From the NCBI GenBank assembly GCA_965222005.1, contig OZ244935.1, forward strand, positions 4,526,001-4,590,000: 64,000 nucleotides of DNA. The letters run 5' to 3'. The notes under the pieces were generated by a model. That model searched no databases. It was given only the letters and a program-made list of their open reading frames with translations, and was not told where the DNA came from. This document shows, in pieces, positions 60,699 through 64,000 of this stretch. The translations under genes were made by a program, and so were the position numbers. This stretch comes from CBDCTM01 sp965222005. GTDB lineage: Bacteria > Bacteroidota > Bacteroidia > Chitinophagales > Saprospiraceae. The number at the start of each line of letters is the position of its first letter. Positions within the stretch are counted from its first letter, which is position 1.

Positions 60699-60741
60699 AA
60701 AAAATAAATCCGCCATTTTTGAAAAGAGGATTTATTTTTTT
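60699..60741 (-). repeat. Leader repeat, copy 2 (short form)
   Basis: A perfect 13-bp inverted repeat, AAAAAATAAATCC (60699-60711) with GGATTTATTTTTT (60728-60740), spaced by 16 bases. Read on the minus strand, 60699-60724 matches 10618-10643 at 25 of 26 positions. It lies between the putative rluD promoter and the rluD ATG, 31 bp before the start. Confidence 0.8.
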
Positions 60742-60756
60742 GACTGATCTAAGGTG

Positions 60757-60764
60757 CAAAACTA
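60757..60764 (-). promoter_or_regulatory. Putative -7 box of rluD
   Basis: On the minus strand TAGTTTTG, an exact TAnnTTTG, 89 bp before the rluD ATG. The leader repeat would be transcribed in the 5' UTR. Confidence 0.45.
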
Positions 60765-60781
60765 CAAAATTTAGTCGCTTC

Positions 60782-61549
60782 CTATTCCAAATCCTTCTCT
60801 GCTTCTTTCCTCAGCTTTCCTAAGATAAACTGCACGCCAATTTGAGGGTAGAGCATATCGGTATGGGAGTTTTTTTCTTCAAAAGCGTCAATTGGTTCGG
60901 TATAACTCTGGCCGGCATTATCTGTACGGCGCACAAAATAGTCGGCGGCAGCACCCTTGATATAGCTGCATTTGACATCCAGCTTGAAGCCAACGTACTC
61001 GTAGAGCGGGATCGGTATGGCCAGGCCCAGGCTGCCGCCATAGTTCAATGCCCAGTCGCCCGCTTCGATATTGCGGTCGATGCTTTCTTCAAAACCACTA
61101 TCCAGCTCAATTAGCTCAGTTTGAGTGAAGAGGTTTTTTACTCCAAACACTCCTTGAAAGTAAGGCTGTACGGGCCAATAGGGCCAGGGAGCGATCTGCA
61201 ATATGCCATTTCCCGCCAAAATATTGGTTTTGGTTTCCAATTCTACATTGGTCCAAAAGCCATCCAGGAGCAGGGAAAACCGATCGCTGAGCCGGTCGTA
61301 TGTGACGCCGTTCATTTCAAATCCCACATAAATAGGGATGTCTGCATTTTTCAACAAAAAAAGCAAGGCTCCACCTCCCCCAAATCCAATGGCGTTGATA
61401 TTATCTTTAAAATGGCTTAGTGGCAGGCCGAGGGTAAAATTGGCATTAATCAGCAAGTTTTCCTCCTCTTGCCAAAAAGGAACCTCCTCTTGTGCAGGCA
61501 TTGATCCCCAGGAAAATACCAAAACCAGACAGATGAAATAAGATTTCAT
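60782..61549 (-). CDS. Outer-membrane beta-barrel protein
   Basis: 255 residues. A signal peptide (about 1-18, SWGSMPAQ) leads into an amphipathic strand pattern to about 240 (NANFTLGLPLSHFKDNINAI, VGFEMNGVTYDRL, PYFQGVFGVKNLF), then a charged tail (LRKEAEKDLE). Typical of small porin-like Bacteroidota barrels with about 10-12 strands; function unknown. Similar in style but not clearly homologous to the frameshifted barrel at 17 kb. Stands between the GT2 gene and rluD with no tight spacing. Confidence 0.85.
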   Translation of the reverse strand: MKSYFICLVLVFSWGSMPAQEEVPFWQEEENLLINANFTLGLPLSHFKDNINAIGFGGGGALLFLLKNADIPIYVGFEMNGVTYDRLSDRFSLLLDGFWTNVELETKTNILAGNGILQIAPWPYWPVQPYFQGVFGVKNLFTQTELIELDSGFEESIDRNIEAGDWALNYGGSLGLAIPIPLYEYVGFKLDVKCSYIKGAAADYFVRRTDNAGQSYTEPIDAFEEKNSHTDMLYPQIGVQFILGKLRKEAEKDLE

Positions 61550-61586
61550 GGCAACGTATTCAAAATTTCATTTTTTTAGCTTATTG

Positions 61587-62543
61587 CTAATACCCTTCCA
61601 CTTTCTTTTTATGGTGTATCCGCTCTTTTACAATATATAATGGCCGGCCTTTCACCTGAAAAAAAATGCGTAGCACATATTCTCCGATTAGCCCCAGAGC
61701 AATGAGCTGTACTCCGCCAAACATGATAATGGCCATCAGCAGGGCGGTAAACCCTTCCGGTGTAGTGCCGAAAACGAAGCGCTTGACCAGGGTATGGCCA
61801 AAGTAAAGCAAGGATATGGAGAGCACGATCAAGCCCAGGTTGGTCACAAATTTTATTGGGTATTCACTAAAATTAAAAATGCCATTGAAGGCCAACTGAA
61901 TGAGCTTTTTGAGCGAATACTTTGATTCGCCCTGCTCACGTTCAGAGCGTTCATATTCCACACCAATCTGCCGATAGCCCACCCAACTTCGCATACCTCT
62001 GAGGAAGCGGCTGGATTCGGGCATCCGGTTCAATTGATCCACCACTCGCCGGCTAATCATACAAAAATCGCCCGAATCGAGGGGAATGTCGATATAGGCT
62101 ATCTTTTTAAGAAAGGAGTAAAAAAGCTTGTAAGCGGATCGCTTCCAGGCACTTTCTTTGCGCTTTTTGCGTATGGCGTACACCACATCATAGCCATCAG
62201 AGAGGTATTGATAAAATTGATCGATCAACTCGGGTGGGTCTTGCAAGTCGCCATCAAGTACCATGACGGCATCGGAAGCATTGACGTACTGTAGCCCGGC
62301 ACTGAGTGCCATTTGATGTCCAAAGTTACGGGAAAGGAAAATGGCGTGAAAGCGGGCATTCTGCATCGCCAGTTGTTGCATCAGCATGGGCGTTTGATCG
62401 CTGCTGCCATCGTCCACCAGGATCACTTCGATCTGTTGGCTGCTCTGCTCTACTACCGCTTCCAGGCGCGCAATGAGATTGCTGAAAACAGCATGCTCAT
62501 TATAAAGCGGGATAACCAAATTGATTTGGGGTACCGAACTCAT
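61587..62543 (-). CDS. Family 2 glycosyltransferase (polyprenyl-phosphate sugar type)
   Basis: 318 residues. The GT-A domain (about 1-230) carries VILVDDGSSDQTP, the DGDLQDPPELIDQF metal/acceptor segment and SGDFCMISRRVVDQ; RSWVGYRQIGVEYERSEREQ is the QxxRW-like region of DPM1/GtrB proteins. Two C-terminal membrane helices (about 233-255 and 266-290). Probably makes a polyprenyl-phosphate sugar on the cytoplasmic face, which GT-C enzymes such as those at 24-29 kb could use (inference). Confidence 0.93.
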   Translation of the reverse strand: MSSVPQINLVIPLYNEHAVFSNLIARLEAVVEQSSQQIEVILVDDGSSDQTPMLMQQLAMQNARFHAIFLSRNFGHQMALSAGLQYVNASDAVMVLDGDLQDPPELIDQFYQYLSDGYDVVYAIRKKRKESAWKRSAYKLFYSFLKKIAYIDIPLDSGDFCMISRRVVDQLNRMPESSRFLRGMRSWVGYRQIGVEYERSEREQGESKYSLKKLIQLAFNGIFNFSEYPIKFVTNLGLIVLSISLLYFGHTLVKRFVFGTTPEGFTALLMAIIMFGGVQLIALGLIGEYVLRIFFQVKGRPLYIVKERIHHKKKVEGY

Positions 62544-62663
62544 AGTAAGCTTTTATATACAGGATAAGCCTTCGAAAAGTAGCAAACACTAAAGATACTC
62601 ACTTTTTTTTGGATAATAATTTCGACCTTTGCTTTCCGTTTCATCCCTTAATGCCTCTCTAAC

Positions 62664-63863
62664 ATGAAAAATCAAGCGCTGAGCTTTGGCTCCCTTTGCG
62701 TACAGGAATGCCCTGACCCCACTACTACCAAGCCACATATTCTTCCCATTTATGCTACCTCGTCCTTTGAATTTGACAATATCGATCAGGGGATCCGCAT
62801 CTTTAAAGGCGACCAAAAAGGGCATGTTTACACCCGCTATGGCAATCCTACTATCGAGGCAGTAGCACAAAAAATTGCCCGGCTCGAATGCTTCGGCCTG
62901 GAGATGGACGCTGCCTGCCTGATGTGCAGCTCCGGCATGTCGGCCATTACTACTTTGCTGATGGCTTGCCTCAAATCGGGCGATAAAGTGCTGACTCAAG
63001 GCAATGTGTACGGCGGCACCACTGAGCTGCTTACCAAGGTGATGTCGAAATTGGGAATTGAAACTGTGCTGATTAATTTGCAGGATCTGGACGCTGTGAC
63101 GAATGCTATCGAAAATGATCCGGCTATCCGCATGCTCTATTTTGAATCACCGGCCAACCCGACGCTGGCCTGTGTGGATCTGGCTGCTCTGGCAAATATG
63201 GCCAACACACATGGGCTATTCAGTGCTATCGACAATTCATTCTGCACGCCCTATTTACAGCAACCCTTCTCCTATAGCATCGATTATATTATCCACTCCA
63301 CCACCAAATACCTCAATGGGCATGGCAATTCTACTGCCGGTGCACTACTATGCCAATCAGCTGAAATTTTGCAGAACCAGATTTGGCCAGTCATGAAACT
63401 GGCTGGCACCAACTGCAATCCATTCGATGCCTGGCTAACGCACAACGGGCTCAAAACGCTGGAACTGCGCATGGATCGTCATTGCAGCAATGCGATGGTG
63501 GTAGCCAAATACCTGGAAGCCCATCCGGCCGTCGAGCGGGTCAACTATCCGGGCCTTCCCTCCCACCCCGACCATGAGTTGGCCAAGCAGCAGATGCGGC
63601 AGTTTGGGGCCATGCTCAGCTTTGAATTGAAAGGGGGGCTGGAAAGGGGGATTGGCTTTATGAATCGCATCCGGCTTTGCCGCCTCGCCCCCACCCTCGG
63701 CGATGTGGATACACTCATCTTGCACCCGGCAAGCATGTCGCATGTAAATTTGTCGCGCGAGCTGCGCTATCAAAACGGCATCACTGACGGCATGATCCGC
63801 CTGTCGGTGGGTATCGAAAATGTGGAAGATATAGTAGCTGATTTGGAGCAGGCATTGGGGTAA
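62664..63863 (+). CDS. Cystathionine gamma-synthase / gamma-lyase family enzyme
   Basis: 399 residues. PLP enzyme of Cys/Met metabolism. PLP Lys215 in IIHSTTKYLNGHGN, the substrate-site YTRYGNPT, SSGMSAITTLL, and the late MSHVNLSRELRYQNGITDG segment fit the family. Cystathionine gamma-synthase, gamma-lyase and methionine gamma-lyase share these motifs and cannot be told apart here. Cytosolic. Divergent from the GT2 gene. Followed 9 bp later by copy B of the 72-bp element. Confidence 0.95.
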   Translation: MKNQALSFGSLCVQECPDPTTTKPHILPIYATSSFEFDNIDQGIRIFKGDQKGHVYTRYGNPTIEAVAQKIARLECFGLEMDAACLMCSSGMSAITTLLMACLKSGDKVLTQGNVYGGTTELLTKVMSKLGIETVLINLQDLDAVTNAIENDPAIRMLYFESPANPTLACVDLAALANMANTHGLFSAIDNSFCTPYLQQPFSYSIDYIIHSTTKYLNGHGNSTAGALLCQSAEILQNQIWPVMKLAGTNCNPFDAWLTHNGLKTLELRMDRHCSNAMVVAKYLEAHPAVERVNYPGLPSHPDHELAKQQMRQFGAMLSFELKGGLERGIGFMNRIRLCRLAPTLGDVDTLILHPASMSHVNLSRELRYQNGITDGMIRLSVGIENVEDIVADLEQALG

Positions 63864-63871
63864 TGTACGCG

Positions 63872-63943
63872 CTCAATCCTTACGCGGTATATCGCATAGG
63901 CGATTGAGATTCGCTATGACTCATCAGGTGCCTGAGCTATAAA
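63872..63943 (+). repeat. 72-bp dispersed element, copy B
   Basis: Matches 47658-47729 at 61 of 72 positions, ungapped, same orientation. Carries TCAGGTGCCTGA where copy A has a perfect palindrome, and an internal CTCAATC/GATTGAG pair. Starts 9 bp after a stop codon. Confidence 0.85.
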
Positions 63944-64000
63944 GGTAAGGCCGCTCTCTTTTTGAGACGACAGAACTCAGTTTGTGAGATTTCCAGACAG

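Noticed and set aside
62544..62663. SAM riboswitch before the cystathionine enzyme gene
   Set aside because: Only 120 bp with no recognisable SAM-I or SAM-II core.

Overview
This window looks like a chromosomal segment of a free-living member of the Bacteroidota, possibly the Saprospira/Lewinella side of the phylum (the lineage is inference). The evidence is: several secreted proteins ending in type IX secretion (T9SS) C-terminal sorting domains, a giant SprB-repeat adhesin, a PorE-like OmpA protein, a TamL-type lipoprotein, a DUF1800/DUF1501 pair, TonB-receptor architecture with a carboxypeptidase-regulatory-like domain, TAnnTTTG promoter boxes, and almost no Shine-Dalgarno sequences. No phage, insertion sequence, integrase or CRISPR array was seen. 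One tRNA gene (Pro, anticodon CGG) is present.

Layout. 1-12.3 kb is a cell-surface and secretion block: the end of a PorE-like periplasmic protein, a 1,983-residue adhesin on the opposite strand, tRNA-Pro, a VIT-domain T9SS cargo and a repeat-propeller T9SS cargo. 12.4-24.2 kb holds hemH, surE, a TonB-dependent receptor, an outer-membrane barrel with a probable frameshift, a di-haem cytochrome c peroxidase lipoprotein, a small membrane protein followed by lpxB, a MATE exporter and a prolyl-oligopeptidase-family lipoprotein. 24.2-29.1 kb holds three polytopic membrane proteins that look like lipid-linked-sugar glycosyltransferases. 29.6-32.8 kb is the DUF1800/DUF1501 secreted pair.

33-38.7 kb is housekeeping: hscA, dapB, a cysteine desulfurase and glmM. 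39-45.4 kb holds a methyltransferase/PAP2 phosphatase/ZIP transporter run, the trkA-trkH potassium system and a secreted amidase. 45.7-49.4 kb carries ccmB, ccmC and a ccmD-like gene of cytochrome c maturation, then glutamate dehydrogenase. 49.4-55.2 kb has a cobalamin adenosyltransferase overlapping a double iron-sulfur protein, an ABC ATPase, gatC, a deoxynucleoside kinase, an SGNH-hydrolase-like protein and a 23S-type rRNA methyltransferase. 55.2-63.9 kb holds tamL, nth, a LuxC-type acyl-CoA reductase, rluD, an outer-membrane barrel, a GT2 glycosyltransferase and a cystathionine gamma-synthase/lyase-family enzyme.

Functional themes are envelope biogenesis (lpxB, tamL, glmM, dapB, amidase, glycosyltransferases), haem and cytochrome c chemistry (hemH, ccmBCD, peroxidase), iron-sulfur chemistry (hscA, cysteine desulfurase, CDGSH protein) and T9SS-exported surface proteins. 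I did not find a clearly new multi-gene system. The least explained signals are non-coding: a repeat family sitting just upstream of three start codons, a 72-bp dispersed element present twice, a perfect 44-bp palindrome upstream of hscA, and a one-base frameshift that removes the canonical end of an outer-membrane barrel.
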